Source of the DNA: CAIQQQ01 sp040399685
GTDB taxonomy: Bacteria; Pseudomonadota; Alphaproteobacteria; Acetobacterales; Acetobacteraceae
Direction: 5' to 3'
Length of the DNA: 6,436 nt
Assembly (NCBI GenBank): GCA_040399685.1
Contig: JBBART010000044.1
Span: 1 to 6,436, forward strand
Made by a program: the position numbers and the translations under genes. Below the pieces are notes generated by a model. That model was not told the DNA's origin and did no database searches. It saw only the letters and a list, made by a program, of their open reading frames with translations. Positions 1 to 6,373 of the stretch are shown here, in pieces. Each line of letters begins with the position of its first letter. The stretch's first letter is position 1.

Positions 1-16
1 AGCGGTGACCACCGCC

Positions 17-78
17 GTGGATAAGTCGCCCGCCTACGCCAGACTCTTGGCGGTCACTGCGGCGGGCGAATTACCCAC
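17..78. repeat. Near-palindromic inverted repeat at the left edge
   Basis: Bases 17-34 and 61-78 are inverted copies of each other, 16 of 18 matching (GTGGATAAGTCGCCCGCC against the reverse complement of GGCGGGCGAATTACCCAC). Between them lies a smaller perfect hairpin, CGCCA (37-41) with TGGCG (48-52). The right arm is SMP-30 coding sequence read on the plus strand. The left arm, read on the minus strand, is an even closer match (17 of 18) to the second SMP-30 copy at 6413-6430. This looks like a head-to-head junction of two copies of the same coding segment, either a real rearrangement or an assembly fold-back. It is not clearly an insertion-sequence end. Confidence 0.55.
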
Positions 79-600
79 CGCTCCTACACCACGCCCTGGG
101 GCACGACCGTCTATCGCGTCGATTCGGATCTGACCGTGCATCCGGTGCTGCGCGATATCTGCGTGCCGAACTGCTTCGCCTGGAGCCCGGACGGACGGGT
201 AATGTATTTGTCCGACTCTCCGGAATACAGCGTGCGCGCCTACGACTTCGATGGCGACTCGGGGATCTTGGGTGCCATGCGCATTCTGCACGACGATCGA
301 ATGACACCTGGCCGTCCGGATGGCGGCACCGTGGATACCGAGGGCAATCTTTGGGTCGCCCGCCCGCGCGGCAGTTGTCTGGCGCGGATCACACCGGAAG
401 GTGTGGTGGACCAGCTCATCCATGTGCCCGCCACCCACCCGACCGCCTGCGTGTTCGGAGGGCCGGATCTGCGCACGCTCTACATCACCACCGCCCGCCA
501 GCGCCTGACCGAAGCGGAACTGGCACCACAGCCCATGGCGGGCGACCTGTTTGCAATCGAACTGGAAGTGGGCGGATTGCAGGAGCCCTTATTCGGCTGA
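25..600 (+). pseudogene. SMP-30/gluconolactonase-like protein, N-terminus missing
   Basis: This is the C-terminal two thirds of a six-bladed beta-propeller of the SMP-30/gluconolactonase/LRE family, whose members hydrolyse sugar lactones or related esters using a bound divalent metal. Recognisable in order are TTPWGTTVYRVD (88-123), PNCFAWSPDG (166-195), RPDGGTVDTEGNLWVA (313-360), and PTACVFGG followed by LYITTAR near the end. The Asn of PNC (169-171) and the Asp of TVD (334-336) fall where the family's metal ligands lie. The usual Gly after that Asn is Cys here. The frame is closed upstream by TAA at 22-24 and has no credible start codon with a ribosome binding site. About 110 residues of a normal ~290-residue protein are missing, including the N-terminal metal-binding Glu. 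Clear homology begins at about base 55. The stop lies 5 bp from the stop of the convergent dehydrogenase. The product is probably non-functional unless the gene continues in some way beyond the window. Confidence 0.78.
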
Positions 601-605
601 TCAGC

Positions 606-1394
606 TCATAGATGCGAGCCACCGGTCGCCAGCAGGTCGGCGCCGGTGATGAAACCCGCACCCGGCGCACAGAACATCAGCGCCGCGCCGACCATTTCCT
701 CCGGCGTGCCGGCACGATGCATCGGGTTTGCCTGCCGCTGGATCTCACGCCATTCGTCGGCATCCTGCCGCCGCCAGCGATTACGCTCGGTGGCGATCGT
801 CCCGGGTGACAGCGTGTTCAAGGTCACGCCTCGCCCGGCAAAGTCTCGCGCCAGACCGATGATCACGTTGTGCAGGGCCGATTTCAGCGCAGCATACACC
901 GTAAGATCGCGGTTAGGGCGATGCTGGTTGACGCTGCCGAGCGACAGAATGCGCCCAAAGCCGCGTTCGGCCATGCCAGGGAGCACCGCTTGCAGCACCT
1001 CGAGGCTGGCGTTGAAGTTGATCCGCACCTGCCAGTCGATCTCTGCCTGCTCAAGATCGATGAAGTCCCGCCTCTGCTGCACTGAGGCGCACAGCACGAC
1101 GATATCGAGTGGCCCCAAAGCTGCCTCCGCCTCCCGCACGCTTCGCCGTCCCGCGCCGGCCTCGGCGAAATCAGCGGCAATCGCCACGCCGCGCCGGCCC
1201 AACGCCTGAAACGCGCAGACCGCCTCGGCCGCGGCGTCTGGCTGGCCGAACGCGCGATCCGCCAAGGGCGCATGTTGGATCGCCACATCGGCTCCGGCCT
1301 CCGCAAGGCCGAGTGCAATTGCGCGACCTATGCTGACACTGCCGCCCGTGACAAAGGCCTGGCGGCCTGAAAGATCGAAATAGCGCAGCGTCAT
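606..1394 (-). CDS. SDR-family NAD(P)-dependent oxidoreductase
   Basis: This 262-residue cytoplasmic protein has the length and layout of a classical short-chain dehydrogenase/reductase, which oxidises or reduces a hydroxyl or keto group with NAD(P). The Rossmann start is FVTGGSVSIGRA (14-25), the active-site Ser is in LSLGSVN (S154), and YAALK supplies Tyr167 and Lys171. Asn126 in INFNAS fits the fourth catalytic position. The C-terminus GFITGADLLATGG matches the family's usual ITGxxxxxDGG ending. Two signatures are unusual: the middle Gly of TGxxxGxG is Ser21, and the NNAG motif reads LCAS (101-104). The ATG at 1394 is preceded on the minus strand by GAGG, about 7 bases upstream. The gene diverges from the binding-protein gene and converges on the broken SMP-30 gene. 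A sugar or sugar-alcohol substrate is inferred from the neighbours; the sequence does not fix it. Confidence 0.9.
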   Translation of the reverse strand: MTLRYFDLSGRQAFVTGGSVSIGRAIALGLAEAGADVAIQHAPLADRAFGQPDAAAEAVCAFQALGRRGVAIAADFAEAGAGRRSVREAEAALGPLDIVVLCASVQQRRDFIDLEQAEIDWQVRINFNASLEVLQAVLPGMAERGFGRILSLGSVNQHRPNRDLTVYAALKSALHNVIIGLARDFAGRGVTLNTLSPGTIATERNRWRRQDADEWREIQRQANPMHRAGTPEEMVGAALMFCAPGAGFITGADLLATGGSHL

Positions 1395-1483
1395 AGCGTG
1401 CCTCGAACATTTTCATCGGTCGCAGTTTAGGGGGCGAACGATGACGCGCACAGTCTTTGAAGGATGGTGAATTTCGATTGAAA

Positions 1484-1500
1484 GCCGGTGCGCAACCGGC
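1484..1500. promoter_or_regulatory. 17-bp inverted repeat in the divergent intergenic region, possible operator
   Basis: GCCGGTGCGCAACCGGC has perfect 6-bp arms (GCCGGT and ACCGGC) around GCGCA. It lies in the 183-bp gap between the divergently transcribed dehydrogenase (start 1394) and binding protein (start 1578). The position and dyad symmetry suit a binding site for a dimeric repressor or activator controlling both genes. A -10-like TACAAT lies just downstream at 1514-1519, but no good -35 element stands at the right distance. No regulator gene is in the window. The repeat is seen directly; its operator role is inference. Confidence 0.35.
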
Positions 1501-1577
1501 GAACCTCTTGCGATACAATCCGGACGCTGGACCGCGGGAGCAAACCGCCGAACCACCGCCATCGAAGGGAGAATGCG

Positions 1578-3143
1578 ATGCGACGCAGGACGCTTCTGTC
1601 GGCCCCCATTCTAGCTGCCCCGTTTTTGGCCATGCCTTACATTGCGCGCGCCGAGGCGACCGATACGCTGCGGTTCATTCCCGTATCCGATCTCACCGTG
1701 ATCGACCCATTCTTTGCCAGCCCCGATATCACGAACCTGCACGGGTCGATGGTGTTCGACACGCTTTACGGCATGGATCGAAACCTGCAGCCACAGCCGC
1801 AGATGGTCGAAGGGCACTTAATCGAAGACGATGGAAAGCGCTGGACGCTGACCTTGCGGGACGGCCTGCGCTTTCACGACTTCACGCCGGTACTGGCCGG
1901 CGACGTGGTAGCCAGCCTGCGCAAATGGGGCACGATCGACGTGTTCGGTCGCAAGCTGTTGAGCCTGACCGAGTCGCTGACCGCCTTGTCCGACCGCAAG
2001 ATCGAATTCCGCCTTAGCCGCGCTTTCCCCTTGTTGCCGGCGGCGTTGGCCAAACCAGGCACGGTCACGGCGTTCATCATGCCGGCCCGCCTTGCCGAGG
2101 TTGCGGGGTCGGGCAAACTCATGGAGATCGTCGGCAGCGGCCCGTATCGCTACATCGCCGCCGAACGTCTGGTGGGCTCACGCGTGGTCTATGAGCGGGC
2201 CAGCACCTATCTCCCCCGGGCGGAGCCTGCAAACTATCAGGCCGGCGGCAAGCGGGCGTATTTTCCGCGTGTGGTCTGGACCACGATCCCGGACGCTTCG
2301 ACCGCCGCCGCCACGATGCAGAAAGGCGAGGCGGACTGGTGGGGCGACGTGCCGCCTGATCTTGCACCCCTGCTGCGCCAAGAACAGTCGTTGAGCGTGC
2401 AGGTGCAGGATTTCATCGGCGGCGAAATGGTCATGCGCTTCAACGCGCTCTATCCCCCGTTCGACAATCCCGCGATCCGGCGCGCCATTCTGCCGGCGAT
2501 CAACCAGGCCGAGTTCATGACCGCCGTGGCCGGTGAGGACCGCACATTGTGGCGGGACCGGGTAGGCGCATTCAGTGTCGGCAAACCGATGAGCACCGAT
2601 GCCGGCGTCGAGGTGATGGAGGGCAATCTCGACAAGGCACGCAGCGCTCTGGCTGCGGCCGGCGCGAAAGGCCAGAAGATCGTGGTGATGGTGGCCAGCG
2701 ATGTGCCGGCGCTGTTCGCGGCGGGTGCCGTGGGGGCCGATCTGCTGTCCAAGCTTGGCTTCAAGGTGGAGCTGCTCACCCTCGATTACGGCACCTACAC
2801 CCAGCGGCGCGCCAGCCGGGCCGAGCCGGGGCGTGGCGGCTACAATGTTTTCTTCAACAACTTCAATGGATTCAGCCGGCTGGACCCCGCGGCGCATTTG
2901 GGGATTTCCAGCGATTGGGCGGGATGGCCGAAGATCGATGAGATAGAGGCGCTGCGCGACAGGTGGTTCGAAGCGTCCGACCTGGCCAGCCAGCAGGACA
3001 TCGCCCGGCAGATTCAGATGTTGGTCTGGCGTGACGCGCCCTATATTCCGCTCGGCAGCTTTTACCCGATCACCGCTTTCGACCGCAGATTGCAGGGCAT
3101 CGAGCGAGGACAGGCCTCGATGTTCAACGTCAGGCGGGGCTGA
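1578..3143 (+). CDS. ABC transporter substrate-binding protein, family 5 (peptide/opine/sugar type)
   Basis: This 521-residue extracytoplasmic solute-binding protein belongs to the SBP_bac_5 family (DppA/OppA-like), which captures peptides, opines, nickel chelates or oligosaccharides for an ABC importer. The N-terminus is a signal peptide of about 26 residues. MRRRTLL resembles a twin-arginine motif, followed by a hydrophobic stretch and a probable cut after ARA or AEA, so export by Tat or Sec is likely. Family hallmarks are MVFDTLYGMDRNLQPQPQMVEG (58-79), WTLTLRDGLRFHD (89-101), VGSGPYR (185-191), and PPFDNPAIRRAI (293-304). The ATG at 1578 was chosen because AGGGAGA lies just upstream (1567-1573) and the signal peptide starts there; the frame is open further upstream without a ribosome binding site. 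No permease or ATPase gene follows, so partners must lie elsewhere. Its last 14 bp overlap the convergent propeller gene. A paralogous tail lies at 6159-6328. Confidence 0.93.
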   Translation: MRRRTLLSAPILAAPFLAMPYIARAEATDTLRFIPVSDLTVIDPFFASPDITNLHGSMVFDTLYGMDRNLQPQPQMVEGHLIEDDGKRWTLTLRDGLRFHDFTPVLAGDVVASLRKWGTIDVFGRKLLSLTESLTALSDRKIEFRLSRAFPLLPAALAKPGTVTAFIMPARLAEVAGSGKLMEIVGSGPYRYIAAERLVGSRVVYERASTYLPRAEPANYQAGGKRAYFPRVVWTTIPDASTAAATMQKGEADWWGDVPPDLAPLLRQEQSLSVQVQDFIGGEMVMRFNALYPPFDNPAIRRAILPAINQAEFMTAVAGEDRTLWRDRVGAFSVGKPMSTDAGVEVMEGNLDKARSALAAAGAKGQKIVVMVASDVPALFAAGAVGADLLSKLGFKVELLTLDYGTYTQRRASRAEPGRGGYNVFFNNFNGFSRLDPAAHLGISSDWAGWPKIDEIEALRDRWFEASDLASQQDIARQIQMLVWRDAPYIPLGSFYPITAFDRRLQGIERGQASMFNVRRG

Positions 3144-4107
3144 TGTCCAGCCTGGCGATGCCGATCCCGCTTTCACCGCCGACGGCGTAGAGGAGATAGA
3201 TGTCTTCGCCCTCGCAATAGATCGCGGGGTCGCGCAGCTGGTTGACCAGGCCGTAGGCGCTGCTGCGCATGGACGGCAGCAGCGGCGCTTCGGCCCCTTC
3301 CCAGGGACGCTCGGGCCGCATCACCTCGATGGGGTCCTGATCCCGCCACTGGGTCCAGTCAGCATCGAGCGCGATGCGGCTTAACATGATCCGCTCTGGC
3401 GCTTCGCCAACCTGGGTCCAGAAGACCAGCAGTTCGTTGCCCCGGCGCAAAACCGTAGCGTGGCGCATGTTTCGGTTGAACAGGGTGGGGCCGGTTTCCC
3501 AGTTGGAGAAACCATCGACCGAGCGGGACAGGATGCCGGGCATGGCAATGGCGTAGACCATGCCCTGCAAGGGCCAGATCCGCATGTAGGTTGGCCCGAT
3601 CTCCTCTGGCAACGCAACGAAATCGATTCCGTCTGTCGAGACGGCTACGCGTGACACCTGGCGGCCGACGTCTTGCAGCCCGTGGAAATACATCACGATG
3701 CGGCGGCCGGTCGGATCGATATGAACGTCGGGCGAGGCGATATGGGGGGTGGTGATCTCAAGCAGGGCGCCGTGCGAGATGTTGACGCCACGGGACCGAT
3801 AGATGGCATCGAAATGCGCGATCTCCGCCTCGGAGGCGATCGGGGGCTCGGTGAGGAATTGCGATCGCGCGAGTTGCAGGCTGCCGGGCACGTGGATGCG
3901 CCAGGGGCCTTCGAGCGCGTCTGCCACGGCGAGCCGGATGTAGCTGCCCTTGTGGTCGGCAAAATATAGATAGTAGCGACCAAGCCTGTTCGGCAGCCAG
4001 TCTGGTGCCCGGATCAACGATGGCCCCTGGATGTTCACACCAATGGAAGGATGCAGATCGGGGCCGATTATCGGAGCATCTAGCAGGCGAGTGACCGTAA
4101 TATTCAT
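3130..4107 (-). CDS. Five-bladed beta-propeller glycoside-hydrolase-like protein (GH43/GH32/GH130-like fold)
   Basis: This 325-residue protein has no signal peptide. It shows the repeated blade pattern of the five-bladed propeller hydrolases: GPSLIRAPDW then YYLYFADH and IRLAVADALEGPW (28-69); ASPDVHIDP then MYFHG and AVSTDGIDF (124-163); RHATVLRRGNELLVFW (215-230); and LRDPAIY, YLLYAVGG and SGIGIARL (291-320). The closing blade with RDPAIY and GIGIA is typical of families that cleave or phosphorolyse glycosidic bonds. The acidic residues D36, D127 and D293 sit in blade positions where such enzymes keep active-site groups, but I cannot assign roles or the exact family. The ATG at 4107 is preferred over an upstream TTG at 4125, because AGG lies 8 bases before the ATG and the TTG lies inside the end of the upstream ORF. 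It probably forms an operon with the truncated ORF upstream, and it overlaps the binding-protein gene tail to tail. Confidence 0.75.
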   Translation of the reverse strand: MNITVTRLLDAPIIGPDLHPSIGVNIQGPSLIRAPDWLPNRLGRYYLYFADHKGSYIRLAVADALEGPWRIHVPGSLQLARSQFLTEPPIASEAEIAHFDAIYRSRGVNISHGALLEITTPHIASPDVHIDPTGRRIVMYFHGLQDVGRQVSRVAVSTDGIDFVALPEEIGPTYMRIWPLQGMVYAIAMPGILSRSVDGFSNWETGPTLFNRNMRHATVLRRGNELLVFWTQVGEAPERIMLSRIALDADWTQWRDQDPIEVMRPERPWEGAEAPLLPSMRSSAYGLVNQLRDPAIYCEGEDIYLLYAVGGESGIGIARLDISPA

Positions 4108-4121
4108 TGGTTTAACCTGTC

Positions 4122-4327
4122 TCAACTTGGTGAAAGCAACCGATACGCATCGTGCTTGTCTGATGATGCCGCAACCAGAGGCTTAGCCTCCTCTCCGATC
4201 AACGACTGCGCCAGCTGGAAAACCGATTGCGTCCTGAAAATGACCGATATAGGCACCATCATTGCCTCGCTTGGGTCGCGGCGCGCGGCGCGCACCAACA
4301 GACCGAGCGTGCCGGTGACCACGAAGC
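4122..4327 (-). pseudogene. 3' fragment of an unrecognised gene, cut by the IS1380 element
   Basis: This is an open minus-strand frame that enters from the insertion-sequence boundary and ends in TGA at 4122-4124, only 14 bp upstream of the propeller gene start. It encodes about 68 residues, reading FVVTGTLGLLVRAARRDPSE at the start and LAQSLIGEE in the middle, with an alternation of hydrophobic stretches and arginine-rich turns. I do not recognise the family; a membrane-associated enzyme tail is possible but unproven. Its tight spacing to the propeller gene suggests it was the upstream member of the same operon. If the AAGC bases at both ends of the IS are a target duplication, then removing the element keeps the frame open for several further codons (5963-5984, minus strand) before IS3-type sequence begins. 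Confidence 0.45.
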
Positions 4328-4350
4328 CCTAGCCCGAATAATTCATGAGG
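4328..4350. repeat. Left terminal inverted repeat of the IS1380 element
   Basis: The repeat begins CCTAGCCCGAATAATTC and ends ATGAGG. Compared with the reverse complement of the right end it matches at 20 of 23 positions, and all three differences are C/T changes. It lies 78 bp upstream of the transposase start. Confidence 0.85.
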
Positions 4351-4428
4351 GCTGACGGGCATGGTACAAGCCGCTGATACGATGTAGGATTCGGTTGTTG
4401 ACACCATTCCTATCGGACCCCGGAGAGC

Positions 4429-5778
4429 ATGCCCATCAAAGTTGAATCTACCCCGGTGTTGCCGGGTCTGTCACCTGTCCGCGGCCGGTCGATCGTGGCC
4501 TGTTTCGATGGCGCCTGGATGTCGTCAGACGGCGAACTACTGGCACTGCGTGAAGTTGATCGGCGGCTCGGCATTGCTCCCCGCCTGGCGGCTTGCATCG
4601 TGGATCCGAGGCGCCCGAACCGGGTGGCTCATGGCCTGGACGAGATCATCCGCACCCGCATGCTGATGATTGCCGCGGGCTACGAGGACGGCAACGACGC
4701 CGACCGCCTGCGCAGTGATCCGATGCTCAAGCTGGCGATGGGCCGCCTGCCGGATGATGCCGATCTGTGTTCCCAGCCGACCACTTCGCGCTTCGAAAAC
4801 CTGCCGGATGTTCGCGCCCTGCTGCGCATCGGCCGTGCCATGGTCGACCACTATTGCCATAGCTTCCGAAAGCCGCCCGCCCGGATCGTGCTCGACCTCG
4901 ACGACACCTTCGATGCCGTGCACGGCGGCCAGCAGATGCGCCTGTTCAATGCGCATCACAACGAATATGGCTTCCAGCCGATCGTGGTGTTCGACGAGGC
5001 GGGCCGCATGATCGCAGCCGTCCTGCGCCCGGCCTGTCGGCCGACGGGCAAGCAGATCGTGCGCTGGCTACACCGTCTGGTCACCGGGATCCGCGCCAAC
5101 TGGCCGCAGGTGCAAATCATGCTGCGTGCCGACAGCCATTATTGCACTCCCGAGGTTCTGCGCTTTTGTCGTTCCAGACGCCTGGACTACACGCTCGGCG
5201 TGGCGCCGACCTCGACGTTGCGCAAACATATCCTTGGCCTGGAGGAAAGCACCGCCGCGCGTGCCGCCGCCATCACCGGTGGCAAGAAGCTGCGCCGGTT
5301 CAAGGAATTTCATGACGGTGCGCGAAGCTGGGACCGTGTCGAACGCATCATCGCGCGCGTCGAGGCGGGACCTCAGGGGACCGACACTCGTTTCATCGTC
5401 ACCAGTCTCGGTAGCCTATCTGGGCGCACCATCTACGAAGACATCTAGTGCGCCCGCGGTCAGGCCGAGAACCATATCAAGGCCTGGAAGGCGCATCTGG
5501 CCGCCGACCGCACGTCGTGCAGTCGGGCGACAGCCAACCAGATGCGGCTGTTCCTCCATGTTGGCGCGTATTGGTTGATGTGGAGCCTGCGCAACCTGAT
5601 GCCGCGGCGCTCACGCTGGCGGGCCGCGCAATTCGACACCATCCGGCTGCGATTGCTCAAACTGGCCGTGCGGATCGAGGTATTGAAGACACAGGTGCGT
5701 CTGCATTTGCCGAAAGCGACGCCGGATCAGGCGATCTTCGCGTTGCTGCTGACACGAATGCCGCGCCTCAGCATTTGA
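4429..5778 (+). pseudogene. IS1380-family transposase with in-frame amber codon
   Basis: The reading frame covers 449 residues, the usual size for IS1380 transposases, but TAG at 5446-5448 replaces codon 340. The DDE catalytic core is visible: LDLDDTFDAVHG (155-166) holds the first Asp, LRADSHYCT (232-240) holds the second at D235, and CARGQAENHIKAWK (341-354), just past the stop, holds the catalytic Glu347. Family members usually have Tyr at the stop position (YCARGQAEN), so one base change from TAT or TAC to TAG explains it. Downstream, the same frame is intact to TGA at 5776-5778. GGAG at 4422-4425 lies close to the ATG at 4429. The 339-residue product lacks the catalytic Glu and should be inactive. 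Confidence 0.92.
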
Positions 5779-5783
5779 GCCAC

Positions 5784-5798
5784 GGGGCAATGTGCCCC
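5784..5798. terminator. Hairpin downstream of the transposase frame
   Basis: GGGGCA-ATG-TGCCCC forms a perfect 6-bp stem with a 3-base loop, 5 bp after the transposase stop. There is no run of T residues after it, so intrinsic termination is uncertain. It may simply be a conserved structure of the element's 3' region, which otherwise holds about 140 bp without a gene before the right terminal repeat. Confidence 0.3.
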
Positions 5799-5934
5799 AA
5801 GCCGCCACCACCCGATCAACCCCAGCGCCCAGCACTCACTGAGCCTGGCCAACGGACCGAAAAGGACCGGCGGCACTCATGTGATCACAGCTTCCGGTTG
5901 ATCAGCCGCCACGAGAAGGCGCTATCAAAAGGAA

Positions 5935-5957
5935 CCTCGTGAATTGTTCAGGCTAGG
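5935..5957. repeat. Right terminal inverted repeat of the IS1380 element
   Basis: Reading outward, the plus strand runs CCTCGTGAATTGTTCAG then GCTAGG. Its reverse complement matches the left repeat at 20 of 23 bases. It is followed by CAAGC, of which AAGC (5959-5962) repeats the four bases before the left end. Confidence 0.85.
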
Positions 5958-5982
5958 CAAGCTCCGCGGCGACGCCGGCGCG

Positions 5983-6122
5983 ATCGTCCATCAGAACGAG
6001 ATCAGGTGGCACGCACAGCCCTGTTCCAGGCCATCGAGGGCTGGCACAACCTCCAGCGCCTCCATTCCAGCCTTGGCTGCATCACGCCCACCAACAAAGA
6101 AGAACTCGCCGCGGCCGCGTAG
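5983..6122 (+). pseudogene. IS3-family transposase (OrfB, rve domain) C-terminal fragment, frameshifted
   Basis: The segment from 6009 to the TAG at 6120-6122 encodes ARTALFQAIEGWHNLQRLHS and then SLGCITPTNKEELAAAA. This is the well-known end of IS3-family integrase-core transposases (pattern IEGWYNxxRxHSxLGYxxP). Upstream, IVHQNE (5983-6000) corresponds to the preceding VHxE region but lies in a different frame, so a frameshift falls at about 6001-6009. The catalytic DDE domain proper is gone. It is a dead remnant, about 40 residues of a normal ~280. Confidence 0.8.
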
Positions 6123-6158
6123 GCCGTAACCCGTGTCCACAGTAACGGGGGATGGTCA
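5983..6158 (+). mobile_element. Relic of an IS3-family element (3' end)
   Basis: This holds the tail of an IS3-family transposase followed by a typical IS3-type terminal sequence, GTGTCCACAGTAACGGGG then GATGGTCA (6133-6158), ending in TCA as the right ends of this family do. Directly after the TCA, the sequence changes to binding-protein coding sequence. The 5' part of the element, including its left end, is absent from the window. The left limit is approximate. Confidence 0.7.
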
Positions 6159-6328
6159 CTCCCGACCTGGCGACCCAGAAGGACATCGCGCGGCAAATCC
6201 AGATGCTGGTCTGGCGCGACGTCCCGTTCATCCCGCTCGGCCTTTTTTTCCCGCTCACCGCCTTCAAGAAAACATTGGACGGCGTGCAGAAGGGCCAGCC
6301 GCAATTTTTCAACGTGCACAGAGCATAG
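6159..6328 (+). pseudogene. C-terminal fragment of a second family 5 substrate-binding protein
   Basis: Directly after the IS3 end, the sequence encodes about 56 residues to the TAG at 6326-6328, reading PDLATQKDIARQIQMLVWRD and ending KGQPQFFNVHRA. It aligns without gaps to the end of the intact binding protein at 2980-3140; by hand count about 35 of 54 residues are identical. The identity level shows a diverged paralog and not a recent duplicate. Everything upstream was replaced by IS sequence, so no product is expected. Confidence 0.88.
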
Positions 6329-6373
6329 CGGTCAGGTCGCGGAGCATTGTTGGGATCCGATGGGGTTGGCTCC

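Larger units (their letters stand above)
4328..5957 (+). mobile_element. IS1380-family insertion sequence (about 1630 bp)
   Basis: The element is bounded by terminal inverted repeats of 23 bp and contains one transposase gene. The length agrees with the family (IS1380 itself is about 1.66 kb). Possible 4-bp target duplications AAGC flank it at 4324-4327 and 5959-5962. The right copy is offset by one base from the repeat end, so the exact boundary is uncertain by 1 bp. The left side cuts a minus-strand ORF; the right side abuts an IS3 relic. The transposase is interrupted by an amber codon, so this copy is probably immobile unless helped by an intact copy elsewhere. Confidence 0.88.

Noticed and set aside
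136..138. GTG at 136 as the start of the SMP-30 gene.
   Set aside because: Family-like coding sequence (TTPWGTTVYRVD) continues in frame upstream of it, so the gene is truncated and does not begin here.
646..1209. A 187-codon plus-strand frame opposite the dehydrogenase.
   Set aside because: It is Arg/Ser/Pro-rich, antisense to a well-supported SDR gene, and shows no family resemblance.
2178..3176. A 332-codon open frame on the minus strand opposite the binding-protein gene.
   Set aside because: It is antisense to a clearly recognised protein in GC-rich DNA, has no recognisable motifs and no good ribosome binding site; it is a shadow frame.
4108..4125. TTG at 4125 as the start of the propeller gene.
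   Set aside because: The ATG at 4107 has a well-placed AGG and avoids overlap with the upstream frame.
4276..4292. GCGCGCGGCGCGC-type palindrome before the IS1380 element.
   Set aside because: It is alternating GC inside a coding frame (Arg/Ala codons) and needs no separate explanation.
4398..4403. A perfect TTGACA -35 hexamer upstream of the IS1380 transposase.
   Set aside because: A -10 box at normal spacing would fall on the ribosome binding site at 4421-4426, and none is present; probably fortuitous.
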